DNA of 64,000 nucleotides from Flavobacterium salilacus subsp. salilacus (GTDB lineage Bacteria > Bacteroidota > Bacteroidia > Flavobacteriales > Flavobacteriaceae): NCBI RefSeq assembly GCF_004634195.1, contig NZ_SKBP01000006.1:110199-174198 (forward strand), read 5' to 3'. The stretch's first letter is position 1. The number at the start of each line of letters is the position of its first letter. Shown here piece by piece: positions 8,881 to 17,354 of the stretch. Below the pieces are notes generated by a model. The model ran no database searches. It saw only the letters and a program-made list of their open reading frames with translations, and was not told the origin of the DNA. Position numbers and translations under genes: made by a program.

Positions 8881-9645
8881 ATGTTGTTTATAGAAGCCTT
8901 AAAACAAAGAAATTATCCGTTATTTATTTTCGGGGTTATTAACCTGTTGCTTGCCCTGCTGTTTCTTATACTAAGCAGGGTATCTGATATTCAGGTAGCA
9001 GGAACAAACGCGTGGTACAAACCCTTAAAGTTTGCACTATCCATAGCAACCTACTCCTTTACTATGGGTTGGTATGTACACTATCTTGGTAATACCATAA
9101 ATATACAGCTATACAACTGGGCGGTAATTATATTGCTTGGGTTCGAAATAGTGTATATTGGTTTACAAGCCGGCAGAGGGCAGCTATCGCATTACAATAT
9201 GAGCACTCCCTTTTATTCAGGTTTATATGTGGCTATGGCATTGGCTGCAAGTATTGTTACACTTTATACTGCCTATATAGGCTTGCTATTTTTCAGCCAA
9301 AGTTTTCCTGCACTCCCCAATTATTATGTATGGGCAATACGGCTGGGAATCCTGCTTTTTGTCATTTTTTCATTTGAAGGTTTTGTAATGGGTTCACGAC
9401 TTTCGCATACCATAGGTGCTCCTGACGGCGGGGGCGGAATTCCTTTTTTAAACTGGAGCCGACAGTATGGCGACCCGAGAGTAGCTCATTTTATGGGTAT
9501 GCACGCTTTACAGGTATTACCGTTGCTATCCTATTATATACTGAAAAACACAAAACTGACTTTTGCAGTAGCAGTGCTGTATGGCATCATGGCAGTATAT
9601 GTACTGTTACAGGCACTTAACGGAAAACCTTTTATAAGCAGATAA
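8881..9645 (+). CDS. Polytopic membrane protein of unknown function
   Basis: 254 residues with about seven hydrophobic segments (~14-34, 48-66, 77-95, 112-135, 146-167, 204-220, 225-243) and short loops. Conserved-looking loop features include NAWYKPLKFALS, MGWYVHYLG, EGFVMGSRLSHTIGAPDGGGGIPFLNWS and GDPRVAHFMGMHALQVLPLL, with possible His metal or haem contacts (HTIG, HFMGMHALQ). I do not recognise a family. It follows a Crp-like regulator by 80 bp and ends at a bidirectional terminator, so it may be controlled by that regulator. Confidence 0.7.
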   Translation: MLFIEALKQRNYPLFIFGVINLLLALLFLILSRVSDIQVAGTNAWYKPLKFALSIATYSFTMGWYVHYLGNTINIQLYNWAVIILLGFEIVYIGLQAGRGQLSHYNMSTPFYSGLYVAMALAASIVTLYTAYIGLLFFSQSFPALPNYYVWAIRLGILLFVIFSFEGFVMGSRLSHTIGAPDGGGGIPFLNWSRQYGDPRVAHFMGMHALQVLPLLSYYILKNTKLTFAVAVLYGIMAVYVLLQALNGKPFISR

Positions 9646-9667
9646 TACTATGTACTATCCATAAAAT

Positions 9668-9698
9668 AAAAAAGCCGTCTGAATAGACGGCTTTTTTT
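9668..9698. terminator. Bidirectional terminator
   Basis: AAAAAAGCCGTCT / AGACGGCTTTTTTT with a short GAAT loop, between converging genes ending at 9645 (+) and 9701 (-). Confidence 0.88.
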
Positions 9699-9700
9699 GG

Positions 9701-10600
9701 TTAATATCCCGAAAGCGGTATCTCTACACTGTACTCTTTACCTGAGGTAACATTCAGTTTTCTGTCACGTAACCAAGGGTTATGTATTTTTAATATTTTA
9801 TAATTTATCCCCTGCTCTTTGGCAAACACAGCCAAATCCGGTATGGAAGATGATACCGTTATGTTTTTTACAGGCAATACAGGATACATATCCCCTTCTG
9901 CAAGGTAGAAGTTGTATTTGGCTGGCTCTTTCATTATCTGCTTTAAAGCCAGTATCCTGAATACATAGCGCGAAGTCTCGTCATTTAAAAGCAAATCATA
10001 ATAATCATTTACACCCTGAAATGTTAGCTGCCTGTTAACCCCCGCAAGTCCTGCATTATAAGATGCAGCCGCTAAAGTCCAGGAACCTAATTTTTCTTTT
10101 GCATTTAACAGGTACTTACAAGCGGCTTCTGTAGATTTTTCTAAATGATAACGTTCATCTATAAGATCATCTATTTCTAAGCCATATTGTTTTCCTGTTT
10201 CGGGCATAAACTGCCATACGCCTCGTGCTCCGGCAGATGAAACGGCATTTACCAGTCCGCTCTCGGCAACAGCAAGATATTTAAAATCGTCAGGCACACC
10301 GTTTTTCTTCAGTATAGGTTCTATAACCGTAAAAGCACGGTTGGCACGCTTAATAATAATCTGAGTGGTTGCATGCAGGTTAGCGTTTACAAGTAGTTCT
10401 CTGTCAAATCTTTCTTTTACATCAGCTACATTCAAAGGCGCAGATTCTCCTGCAAAATCAATCTTGGCAGGAAAGTAAAAAGCGGTTGTAACCTTTTCTT
10501 CTGCTGCTTTTTCTGTCGTTTTGGTCGAAACGGCATTTATAAGTATTCCGCTTACTACTACCACCGACGCTATAACACCCGTTTTCTTAATCCATTTCAT
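9701..10600 (-). CDS. MltD-type lytic transglycosylase (SLT domain)
   Basis: 299 residues. An N-terminal hydrophobic segment (~7-24) acts as signal or anchor. The SLT domain covers ~85-235. The catalytic glutamate is probably Glu113 in YLAVAESGL. The downstream motifs SSAGARGVWQFMPETGKQYGL, ERYHLEKSTEAACKYLL and WTLAAASYNAG are those of family 1 transglycosylases. The C-terminal ~55 residues (ITVSSSIPDLAVFAKEQGINYKILKIHNPWL) look like a degenerate LysM. It cleaves peptidoglycan glycan strands to 1,6-anhydroMurNAc ends in the periplasm. It lies 88 bp from an alpha/beta hydrolase on the same strand. Confidence 0.9.
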   Translation of the reverse strand: MKWIKKTGVIASVVVVSGILINAVSTKTTEKAAEEKVTTAFYFPAKIDFAGESAPLNVADVKERFDRELLVNANLHATTQIIIKRANRAFTVIEPILKKNGVPDDFKYLAVAESGLVNAVSSAGARGVWQFMPETGKQYGLEIDDLIDERYHLEKSTEAACKYLLNAKEKLGSWTLAAASYNAGLAGVNRQLTFQGVNDYYDLLLNDETSRYVFRILALKQIMKEPAKYNFYLAEGDMYPVLPVKNITVSSSIPDLAVFAKEQGINYKILKIHNPWLRDRKLNVTSGKEYSVEIPLSGY

Positions 10601-10688
10601 AATATCGTTCTTTTTAATAATTCATAATTTAAAGTAATAATGAAGCCATTTACTAATGATGTAAAGTTACAAAAACAACAACTAAATA

Positions 10689-11351
10689 TTACTTGCCTGT
10701 GATAATTTGGGGCAGGTTTTCATTAAACCATTTTGCCTTGTTAATTATCATTATGTGTGTACCTCCCTTTATGGGAATATAATTGCTTAAATATTGTGGA
10801 GGAAAAACCCCGTCGGCATCGCCATGAATATGAATTACCCGAGGATTGGGTTCAACTCTATCCCAAAGTATTATGGTTTTAAATGCCCAGTCGAGATATC
10901 TTTTATCTCTAACCGATAAGTATTTTTCATACAGCTTTAACCGTTTCGCAATAAAACTGTTGCCATTGGCAAAACGAGCCAGCCAGTCAACCCGCTCCAT
11001 AAGAGCGGTAGGAAAAACCCTGTATGCTTTTACCAACTTGGCAAAACGCATCCTGCGCGGAAACTCGGTATTACATTTAACACTCGATATAATTATTACT
11101 TTTCTTGGCGTTATCATTTCGGCTATTTCCTGCACTAAAACGCCTCCGAATGAAACTCCTATCAAAACAGGATTTTCGTGCAGTATATTTTCAGCAATAC
11201 GTGTGGCATAATGTGCTAAAGATTCTCCCTCTTCAGGGAGTAACCATTCCAAAAAAAACATCTCAAATTTATCTTCGGGCAGCTTTATATTTTCAAAAAT
11301 AATAGGACTCGCTGCGAGTCCCGGCATAAAATAAACTGGAATTCTTTCCAT
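10689..11351 (-). CDS. Alpha/beta-hydrolase-fold protein
   Basis: 220 residues without a signal peptide. An early FMPGLAASPIIFENI resembles the oxyanion-hole region. The nucleophile elbow is GVSFGG with Ser67. A late HGDADGVFPP (~178-187) supplies the acid/loop, and GGTHIMIINKA (~200) supplies the catalytic His. The substrate is unknown. It is transcribed upstream of the lytic transglycosylase gene and may share its transcript. Confidence 0.85.
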   Translation of the reverse strand: MERIPVYFMPGLAASPIIFENIKLPEDKFEMFFLEWLLPEEGESLAHYATRIAENILHENPVLIGVSFGGVLVQEIAEMITPRKVIIISSVKCNTEFPRRMRFAKLVKAYRVFPTALMERVDWLARFANGNSFIAKRLKLYEKYLSVRDKRYLDWAFKTIILWDRVEPNPRVIHIHGDADGVFPPQYLSNYIPIKGGTHIMIINKAKWFNENLPQIITGK

Positions 11352-11473
11352 ATTATTAGTGTGTTTTAACGCTTTCCCGACGTCATTTGTCGATTTTTAT
11401 TACGAAATTTGTATAAAATTAAAATTTTTATTCCACTTCAAGCGTTCCTATAATCTTAATTTATCAATAAATT

Positions 11474-12196
11474 ATGAAGTCACGATTATTTCCTAAAAGT
11501 GAAAGAGGCACTGCCGATTTCGGGTGGTTACAAGCCAACTTCTCGTTTTCTTTCGGTAATTACTATAATCCTGATATAGTGCAGTTTGGCATGCTCCGCG
11601 TTTTGAATGACGATACTATTGCTGCCGGAATGGGGTTTGGTACGCATCCGCACGATAATATGGAAATTATAACCATACCGCTACAGGGCGGGCTTACACA
11701 TCGTGACAGTATGGGCAATGAGGCTACCGTGAGCTTTGGCGAGGTGCAGGTAATGAGTGCCGGAACAGGCATACAACACTCTGAAATGAATGCAAGTAAA
11801 ACCGAAGCTGCCAAAACGCTGCAATTATGGATATTTCCTGACGAGCAGGATGTAGCACCCAGATATGACCAAAAAGGGTTTGACCTGGAAAAAAACAAAA
11901 ATACTTTTGTTAACATAGTAGCTCCGCAAGGTAAAGACGATAATAATGCTTTATGGATACACCAGCAGGCTTACCTGCATTTAGGAATATTTGATGCCGG
12001 GCAGCAAATAACCTATAATGTTATGATACCCGGCAACGGTATATACCTGTTCCTGATAGAGGGCGAACTGGAAATAGACGGACAAACGGTAAACGAACGC
12101 GATGCCTATGGCGCTATAGAACTGGAAGAACTTACCATTGAAATAAAAAAATCCTCAAAAATAGTAATGATAGAAGTCCCGATGACTCATAATTAA
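11474..12196 (+). CDS. Pirin family protein (bicupin)
   Basis: 240 residues. The N-terminal cupin has the full pirin metal set His58, His60 (FGTHPHDNMEIIT), His102 and Glu104 (GTGIQHSEMN), plus THRDSMGN. The second cupin (~145-235) is degenerate. Some members (YhaK/YhhW) act on quercetin and others are redox sensors; the substrate here is unknown. It is cytoplasmic. It is followed by a 95-residue GNAT-like gene after 14 bp and then a methyltransferase with no gap, suggesting an operon. Confidence 0.92.
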   Translation: MKSRLFPKSERGTADFGWLQANFSFSFGNYYNPDIVQFGMLRVLNDDTIAAGMGFGTHPHDNMEIITIPLQGGLTHRDSMGNEATVSFGEVQVMSAGTGIQHSEMNASKTEAAKTLQLWIFPDEQDVAPRYDQKGFDLEKNKNTFVNIVAPQGKDDNNALWIHQQAYLHLGIFDAGQQITYNVMIPGNGIYLFLIEGELEIDGQTVNERDAYGAIELEELTIEIKKSSKIVMIEVPMTHN

Positions 12197-12210
12197 GAAT
12201 TAAGAAAGCT

Positions 12211-12498
12211 ATGGAAATTAAAGACAATGAATTTCAAAGACAGTTTGAAACCACAATAAATAATAACGTATTGCTATCTGTAGAATATTCCTTGCAAGAA
12301 CGAAAACTATTTCTTACTCGTGTTAATATGCCCGAAGGTTTTGAAGATGATGAAGTAATTGCGGAATTTCTTAAAGAAATATTGGCTATAGCCGAAGAAA
12401 AGAGACTAAAAGTAGTACCGGTACACCCCAAAGCAGCGGCTTTTTTTAAAAAAAATCCACAGTACAAGGAGTTACTACCACCGGGAATACGGATATAA
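12211..12498 (+). CDS. Small GNAT-like N-acetyltransferase (YjdJ-type)
   Basis: 95 residues. It has the compact single-domain GNAT form: VEYSLQERKLFLTRVNMPEGFEDDEVIAEFLKEILAIAEEKRLKVVPVHPKAAAFFKKNPQYKELLP. The last block (VVPVHPKAAAFFKKNPQY) is the acetyl-CoA/C-terminal signature of the COG2388 group. The acceptor substrate is unknown. It lies 14 bp behind the pirin gene and abuts the methyltransferase (stop at 12498, next ATG at 12499). Confidence 0.8.
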   Translation: MEIKDNEFQRQFETTINNNVLLSVEYSLQERKLFLTRVNMPEGFEDDEVIAEFLKEILAIAEEKRLKVVPVHPKAAAFFKKNPQYKELLPPGIRI

Positions 12499-13134
12499 AT
12501 GTATACTTATCGCTGCCCGCTTTGTAATAGCACCGGTGAATCTTATTGCATACATAATAAACGGGAGTTTTTTAAGTGCAGTAATTGCTCGTCTGTTTTT
12601 TTGCATCCAAAACATTACCTTACCTCTACCAAAGAAAAAGCACATTATAATACCCACAACAACGACCCTTTTGATATTCGCTATCAAAATTTTGTAAGTC
12701 CTGTTGTAAATGCTATACTCAACAGCTTTACAAAAAAAGATAAAGGACTTGATTTTGGTTCGGGTACAGGCTCCCCTATTGTAAAAATGCTTAAGGATAA
12801 TGAGTATAACATTTCGCAATATGACTTGTTTTTTCATACTGATAAAACGGTGCTGCAACAACAATATAACTATATATCCTGTACCGAAGTTGCCGAGCAT
12901 TTTAAAGAACCTTATAAAGAATTTGAATTGCTGCGAAATCTGTTATTACCAAAAGGAAAGTTACTATTAATGACTGTTTTATTTGACGAAAAAAGTGACT
13001 TTTCAACATGGTATTATAAGGACGACCCTACCCACGTATTTTTTTACCACGCAAAAACTTTTGAATGGATAAAGAGTGAATTCGGATTTAAGAGCTTTAC
13101 TATAGATAAAAGAATGATAGTTTTGGAATTGTAA
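12499..13134 (+). CDS. Class I SAM-dependent methyltransferase with N-terminal zinc-ribbon
   Basis: 211 residues. An N-terminal four-cysteine zinc-ribbon (YRCPLCNSTGE ... FFKCSNCSSVF) precedes a Rossmann methyltransferase domain. The SAM glycine loop is LDFGSGTGSPIV (~84-95), the acidic end of strand 2 is YDLFF, and ISCTEVAEHFKEP is the post-II motif. A later LLLPKGKLLLMTVLF is typical of the methyltransf_23 group. The substrate is unknown. It follows the GNAT gene with no gap. Confidence 0.88.
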   Translation: MYTYRCPLCNSTGESYCIHNKREFFKCSNCSSVFLHPKHYLTSTKEKAHYNTHNNDPFDIRYQNFVSPVVNAILNSFTKKDKGLDFGSGTGSPIVKMLKDNEYNISQYDLFFHTDKTVLQQQYNYISCTEVAEHFKEPYKEFELLRNLLLPKGKLLLMTVLFDEKSDFSTWYYKDDPTHVFFYHAKTFEWIKSEFGFKSFTIDKRMIVLEL

Positions 13135-13161
13135 TTTTTATAACTTTATAAAAAATTTGTT

Positions 13162-13389
13162 ATGGATAGTACTGCCTTAAAAAATAATATAATAGCGCGC
13201 ATTAAAAATGCAAGCGACGATTTGTTGCTTGATATTGCAAGGCTTATTAAAGCTGACGATGATGCAAAAATTATTTTTAGCGAAGAGGAAGCAGCTACGA
13301 TACAGGCATCAATAAAGTCATACGAGGAAGGAAACTATCTTACTGATAAAGTTGCGGAACAAGATATTCAGAAATGGCTAAAAGATTAA
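13162..13389 (+). CDS. Antitoxin of a RelE/ParE-type toxin-antitoxin pair
   Basis: 75 residues, acidic and helical, with an N-terminal part (NIIARIKNASDDLLLDIARLIKADD) and a C-terminal toxin-wrapping region (EEEAATIQASIKSYEEGNYLTDKVAEQDIQKWLKD). No obvious DNA-binding motif is seen. Its stop overlaps the start of the toxin gene by 16 bp, the usual coupling of type II modules. The assignment depends largely on this neighbour. Confidence 0.8.
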   Translation: MDSTALKNNIIARIKNASDDLLLDIARLIKADDDAKIIFSEEEAATIQASIKSYEEGNYLTDKVAEQDIQKWLKD

Positions 13390-13688
13390 TTTGGACTCTT
13401 GAGGCTCAGCAAAACAGGATAGCAATTTTTGAATACTGGAATAACCGGAATAAATCTAAAAACTATAGTCGGAAATTAAACGGCATTTTCAGAATACAAA
13501 TTGATTTGTTACTAAAACATCCCCAGATAGGGATTGCCACAAATATTCCCAATGTACGTTGCAGAACCGTAAAAGATTACAAAATTGTTTATTTAACGGA
13601 ATCCAACAAAATAGTACTTTTAGCGATATGGGACACAAGACAGAATCCTGAATTATTGACTGAAAAAATTAAGTCCGTCAACAAATAA
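13374..13688 (+). CDS. RelE/ParE-family toxin
   Basis: 104 basic residues: WTLEAQQNRIAIFEYWNNRNKSKNYSRKLNGIF, LLKHPQIGIATNIPNVRCRTVKDYKIVYLTESNKIVLLAIWDTRQNPE. The pattern 'P-xG ... vR-xxVkdYxIvY ... i-lLaIWDtRQNP' is the ParE/RelE fold signature. It is expected to cut mRNA on ribosomes (RelE) or poison gyrase (ParE); sequence alone does not decide which. The overlap with the antitoxin frame supports a genuine module. Confidence 0.87.
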   Translation: MAKRLIWTLEAQQNRIAIFEYWNNRNKSKNYSRKLNGIFRIQIDLLLKHPQIGIATNIPNVRCRTVKDYKIVYLTESNKIVLLAIWDTRQNPELLTEKIKSVNK

Positions 13689-13705
13689 GTTCCTTTCTTT
13701 AATTT

Positions 13706-15043
13706 TTATCCTACAAAAACAGGCTCGTTTACAAATTCCAGACGTACAATACCATCGTCATCTATTCTGGTAAGTTTTATTTCGTGCAGTGTGTTTACCA
13801 ATTCAGGATTCCAAGGCGTTTTTACCTTTACATAATTCTCAGTAAAACCGTGAATATAACCTTCCTTATTCTCTCCTTCAAACAATACCGTGCGCGTAGT
13901 GCCCAACTGGCTTTCATAAAAAGCCCTGCGTTTTTTAACCGAAAGTCCACGAAGCATTTTGCTGCGCTTGCTGCGCACATTCATAGGTACTACACCATCC
14001 ATTTCGGCAGCGGGAGTATTATCCCTTTCGCTATAAGTAAATACATGCAGGTAGGAGATATCCAAACTATTCAGGTAGTTGTACGTTTCTAAAAAATGCT
14101 CATCGGTTTCACCGGGGAAGCCAACAATAACATCTACCCCGATGCAGGCGTGTGGCATTACTTCGCGTATTCTTGCCACGCGCTCGGTATATACTTCACG
14201 CATATAACGGCGACGCATCAGTTTAAGAATATCATTACTACCGGATTGTAACGGGATATGAAAATGCGGCACAAACGTTCTGCTTTTAGCCACAAAATCA
14301 ATAGTTTCGTTTTTCAACAGGTTAGGCTCTATAGATGATATTCGTAAACGCTCTATCCCTTCTACCTCATCCAATGCCTTTACTAATTCATAAAAAGTAT
14401 GTTCGTGCTTTTTATTGCCAAACTCCCCTTTACCATAGTCGCCTATGTTTACGCCTGTAAGCACAATTTCTTTTATATTTTGAGCCGAAATTTCAGCAGC
14501 ATTTTTAAGTACATTTTCCAGTGTATCGCTACGGGAAATACCCCTTGCCAAAGGAATAGTACAGTAGGTACATTTATAATCGCACCCATCCTGCACTTTC
14601 AAAAAAGCACGGGTACGGTCGCCAATAGAATAACTGCCTACATAAAAATCAGCTTCTGATATTTCGCAGGAATGTACCTCGCCCATATCATTTTTAGACA
14701 GGTCGTTTATATAATCGGTAAGTTTAAATTTTTCGGTAGCACCCAAAACAAGGTCAACACCGCCAACGGTAGCAAGCTCTTCGGGTTTAAGCTGTGCATA
14801 GCAGCCTACCGCAGCTACAAAAGCCTTATCATTCTTCTTCAACGCTTTTTTTACTATCTGCTTAAACTGCTTGTCGGCATTCTCGGTAACCGAACAGGTG
14901 TTTATAACATAAATATCCGCAGCATCTTCAAAATCAACACGGTCGAAACCTTCATCCTGAAAATTACGGGCAATAGTAGATGTTTCTGAAAAATTCAGTT
15001 TACATCCTAGTGTATAAAAAGCGACTTTTTTCTTGTTTTCCAT
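13706..15043 (-). CDS. mtaB: tRNA (t6A37) C2-methylthiotransferase MtaB
   Basis: 445 residues. An N-terminal UPF0004 domain has three cysteines for one [4Fe-4S] cluster (LGCKLNFSET, INTCSVTENADKQ, GCYAQL). A radical-SAM domain has CDYKCTYC (CxxxCxxC), GVNIGDYG, SSIEP, HIPLQSGSNDIL and IVGFPGET. A C-terminal TRAM domain (~370-440) contains VLFEGENKEGYIHGFTENYVKVKTP. The 'LGCKLN' and TRAM details fit MtaB rather than MiaB. It converts t6A37 to ms2t6A37 in ANN-decoding tRNAs. It appears to be a single-gene unit. Confidence 0.95.
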   Translation of the reverse strand: MENKKKVAFYTLGCKLNFSETSTIARNFQDEGFDRVDFEDAADIYVINTCSVTENADKQFKQIVKKALKKNDKAFVAAVGCYAQLKPEELATVGGVDLVLGATEKFKLTDYINDLSKNDMGEVHSCEISEADFYVGSYSIGDRTRAFLKVQDGCDYKCTYCTIPLARGISRSDTLENVLKNAAEISAQNIKEIVLTGVNIGDYGKGEFGNKKHEHTFYELVKALDEVEGIERLRISSIEPNLLKNETIDFVAKSRTFVPHFHIPLQSGSNDILKLMRRRYMREVYTERVARIREVMPHACIGVDVIVGFPGETDEHFLETYNYLNSLDISYLHVFTYSERDNTPAAEMDGVVPMNVRSKRSKMLRGLSVKKRRAFYESQLGTTRTVLFEGENKEGYIHGFTENYVKVKTPWNPELVNTLHEIKLTRIDDDGIVRLEFVNEPVFVG

Positions 15044-15128
15044 TCTCTAAGTTTACTGTAAAGCAGTAACTTTATTTATATTTACCTCTCTTAAAAAAGA
15101 GGTTGCAAATTTACACACAAAAATCGAT

Positions 15129-16736
15129 TTGATGAAATCAATAAGATACTATATATCAATTTGTTGCTTTATATTTCTGTTTACTTCCTGCTCAAAATCA
15201 GAAAAACAAAATCGCGACCACCTTGTTTTCCGATATAACGAAAATGCAGCCGTAAACTCGTTAGATCCTGCTTTTTCACGCATTCGTCCGTCTATATGGG
15301 TTTGTAATCAGCTATTTAACGGACTGGTTCAGCTTGATGATGAGCTGAATATACAACCTGATATTGCAAAAAACTGGAAAATATCACCTGATGGCAAAAC
15401 CTACACTTTCACCCTTCGTGATGATGTATATTTTCATAAAAATGCTGTTTTTGGAGCAGACAGCACCCGAACCGTAGTTGCTGCCGATTTTGAATATAGC
15501 CTCAACCGCTTGCTGGATGAAGATATTGCCGCTCCCGGCAGGTGGATACTGCAAAATGTGGAAAGTTTTAACGCAGTAAACGACAGTACTTTTCAAATAC
15601 AGCTCAACAAAACATTTCCTGCTTTTTTAGGGTTGCTCACTATGAAATATGCTTCGGTAGTGCCCCATGAAGCCTTTGAAGCCAAAGGTTATGATTTCCG
15701 TGCTAACCCTATCGGTACAGGACCGTTTCAGTTTAAAATATGGGAAGAAAACATAAAACTGGTATTGCGAAAAAATCCGTTGTACTACGAAAAAGATGAG
15801 AACGGCTTACAACTCCCCTATCTTGAAGCCGTAGCCATTACTTTTTTACCTGATAAACAAAGTGGTTTTTTACAGTTTGTGCAAGGCAGGCAGGATTTTG
15901 TTTCGGGTTTAGACCCATCCTATAAAGATGAAATACTGACACCCACAGGCGAACTGCAACCCAAATATAAAAATAAGGTAAACATGATAACCGGGGCTTA
16001 TCTGAATACGGAATATATGGGCTTTAGGCTGGATGGTGCTGATGATGCCGTTAAAGACAAACGCATACGCCGAGCTATGAACTATGGGTTTAACCGCAGT
16101 AAAATGATTATGTATTTGCGTAACGGTATGGGCACTCCTGCCATACACGGCATGATACCCACAGGGTTGGGCGGCTACGGCGCAAAAGGGTATGATTATA
16201 ACCCTGCAAAAGCGCGTGAACTGGTAGCGGAGTACAAAAAAGCTACAGGAGATAACAACCCGAAAATACAAATGAGCACCAGCGCATCATATCTGGATAT
16301 AGCGGAATACCTGCAACGGGAATGGCAAAAAATAGGACTGAATGTAGAAGTGGATGTAAACCCACCTTCTACGCTTACACAATCCATATCCAATGGTAAG
16401 GTTTCATTTTTTAAAGCCAGTTGGATAGCTGATTATCCTGATGCGGAGAACTATCTTTCGTTATTTTACAGTAAAAACTTTTCTCCGGGCGGTCCTAATT
16501 ACACCCATTTTAAAAATGAAGAATTTGACAAGCTCTACGAAAAAGCCTTTACCGTTATAAATGATAAGGAAAGATACCTATTGTATAGACAAATGGATGC
16601 TATACTTATGGAGGAAGCTCCCGTTATTCCTCTGTTTTATGACAAAGCAGCGCGTTTTACGGGTAAAAACATAGAAGGGCTGGGTATTAATCCATTAAAC
16701 TTACTAACCCTAAAGCGCGTAAAGAAACAAAAGTAG
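15129..16736 (+). CDS. Peptide-binding lipoprotein of an ABC importer (SBP_bac_5)
   Basis: 535 residues. A lipoprotein signal peptide ends FTSC|SKSE (Cys at ~21). The rest is a family 5 solute-binding protein: RYNENAAVNSLDPAF, NQLFNGLVQLDDELNIQPDIAKNWKISPDGKTYTFTLRDDVYFH, NPIGTGPFQFKIWEENIKLVLRKNPLYY, RRAMNYGFNRSKMI and HGMIPTGLGGY. It should capture oligopeptides in the periplasm for a Dpp/Opp-type importer, but no permease or ATPase gene lies next to it. It converges with the nuclease gene, leaving 2 bp between stops. Confidence 0.9.
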   Translation: MMKSIRYYISICCFIFLFTSCSKSEKQNRDHLVFRYNENAAVNSLDPAFSRIRPSIWVCNQLFNGLVQLDDELNIQPDIAKNWKISPDGKTYTFTLRDDVYFHKNAVFGADSTRTVVAADFEYSLNRLLDEDIAAPGRWILQNVESFNAVNDSTFQIQLNKTFPAFLGLLTMKYASVVPHEAFEAKGYDFRANPIGTGPFQFKIWEENIKLVLRKNPLYYEKDENGLQLPYLEAVAITFLPDKQSGFLQFVQGRQDFVSGLDPSYKDEILTPTGELQPKYKNKVNMITGAYLNTEYMGFRLDGADDAVKDKRIRRAMNYGFNRSKMIMYLRNGMGTPAIHGMIPTGLGGYGAKGYDYNPAKARELVAEYKKATGDNNPKIQMSTSASYLDIAEYLQREWQKIGLNVEVDVNPPSTLTQSISNGKVSFFKASWIADYPDAENYLSLFYSKNFSPGGPNYTHFKNEEFDKLYEKAFTVINDKERYLLYRQMDAILMEEAPVIPLFYDKAARFTGKNIEGLGINPLNLLTLKRVKKQK

Positions 16737-16738
16737 TA

Positions 16739-17335
16739 CTATCTTCTCCTGTTTCTTTTACGCCAATTCCAGGGAGCAGTAGGTTTTTTATCTGCCCACA
16801 AACCTACTTTATTTGCTCTTGCCTCTTGTTCCATTTGGGCAAGCTCCTCACTATCAGAATAGTCTTTATAGTGCCACGCCAGCCCGGCTTTTACCAGAGC
16901 TTCATTTACATTAATACCGTTTTGGGTTATTATAGTCCCCACTACCCTGCCATAACGGTCGCGTTTTCCGCCTGATTCTACTGTTACGGTTTGCCCAAAA
17001 CAAAGGTCAGAAGCATATTTTTTAGCCACATTACCAAAGGCTTGTTTGCTTTCGGGGCAGTCTATTTCGGCAAGGCGAATGCGCTCGGCAAGTCCGTCAT
17101 ACAATACTTCAAAAGTATCGCCGTCTTTTATACTCACTACTTTGCCTGTAAAGGTTTTTAGGCTGCGATACGGTTTCTTGGCTTTTTCATAGGATTCTTT
17201 TACAAAACCGTCGCGGGGCTTATCGCCTTTGTCAATATTCCTGACAACTGAATATACAGAAACTATAAGCAGCATAATGAGTGCCCACGCAGAGTATTTT
17301 CCGGTACTTTTATTTCTGTTTTGCTTTTTTGCCAT
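16739..17335 (-). CDS. Thermonuclease (SNase-like) family protein
   Basis: 198 residues. An N-terminal membrane or signal segment (~14-27) is followed by a staphylococcal-nuclease OB-fold domain (~58-185): GKVVSIKDGDTFEVLYDG, ERIRLAEIDCPESKQAFG, GQTVTVESGGKRDRYGRVVG, NEALVKAGLAWHYKDYSD, EARANKVGLWA. The catalytic R...E...R set is recognisable (RLAEIDCPE, RDRYGR). It is a Ca2+-dependent nuclease, likely periplasmic or membrane-anchored. Confidence 0.9.
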   Translation of the reverse strand: MAKKQNRNKSTGKYSAWALIMLLIVSVYSVVRNIDKGDKPRDGFVKESYEKAKKPYRSLKTFTGKVVSIKDGDTFEVLYDGLAERIRLAEIDCPESKQAFGNVAKKYASDLCFGQTVTVESGGKRDRYGRVVGTIITQNGINVNEALVKAGLAWHYKDYSDSEELAQMEQEARANKVGLWADKKPTAPWNWRKRNRRR

Positions 17336-17354
17336 GTTGTATAATAACTATTTA

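Noticed and set aside
13162..13688. Toxin-antitoxin pair as part of the island
   Set aside because: It is 27 kb left of the tRNA scar in otherwise ordinary chromosome, with no flanking repeats or integrase seen.
16739..17335. Thermonuclease as a CRISPR-linked or defence nuclease
   Set aside because: It lies more than 35 kb from the cas locus between unrelated chromosomal genes and has an ordinary SNase domain.
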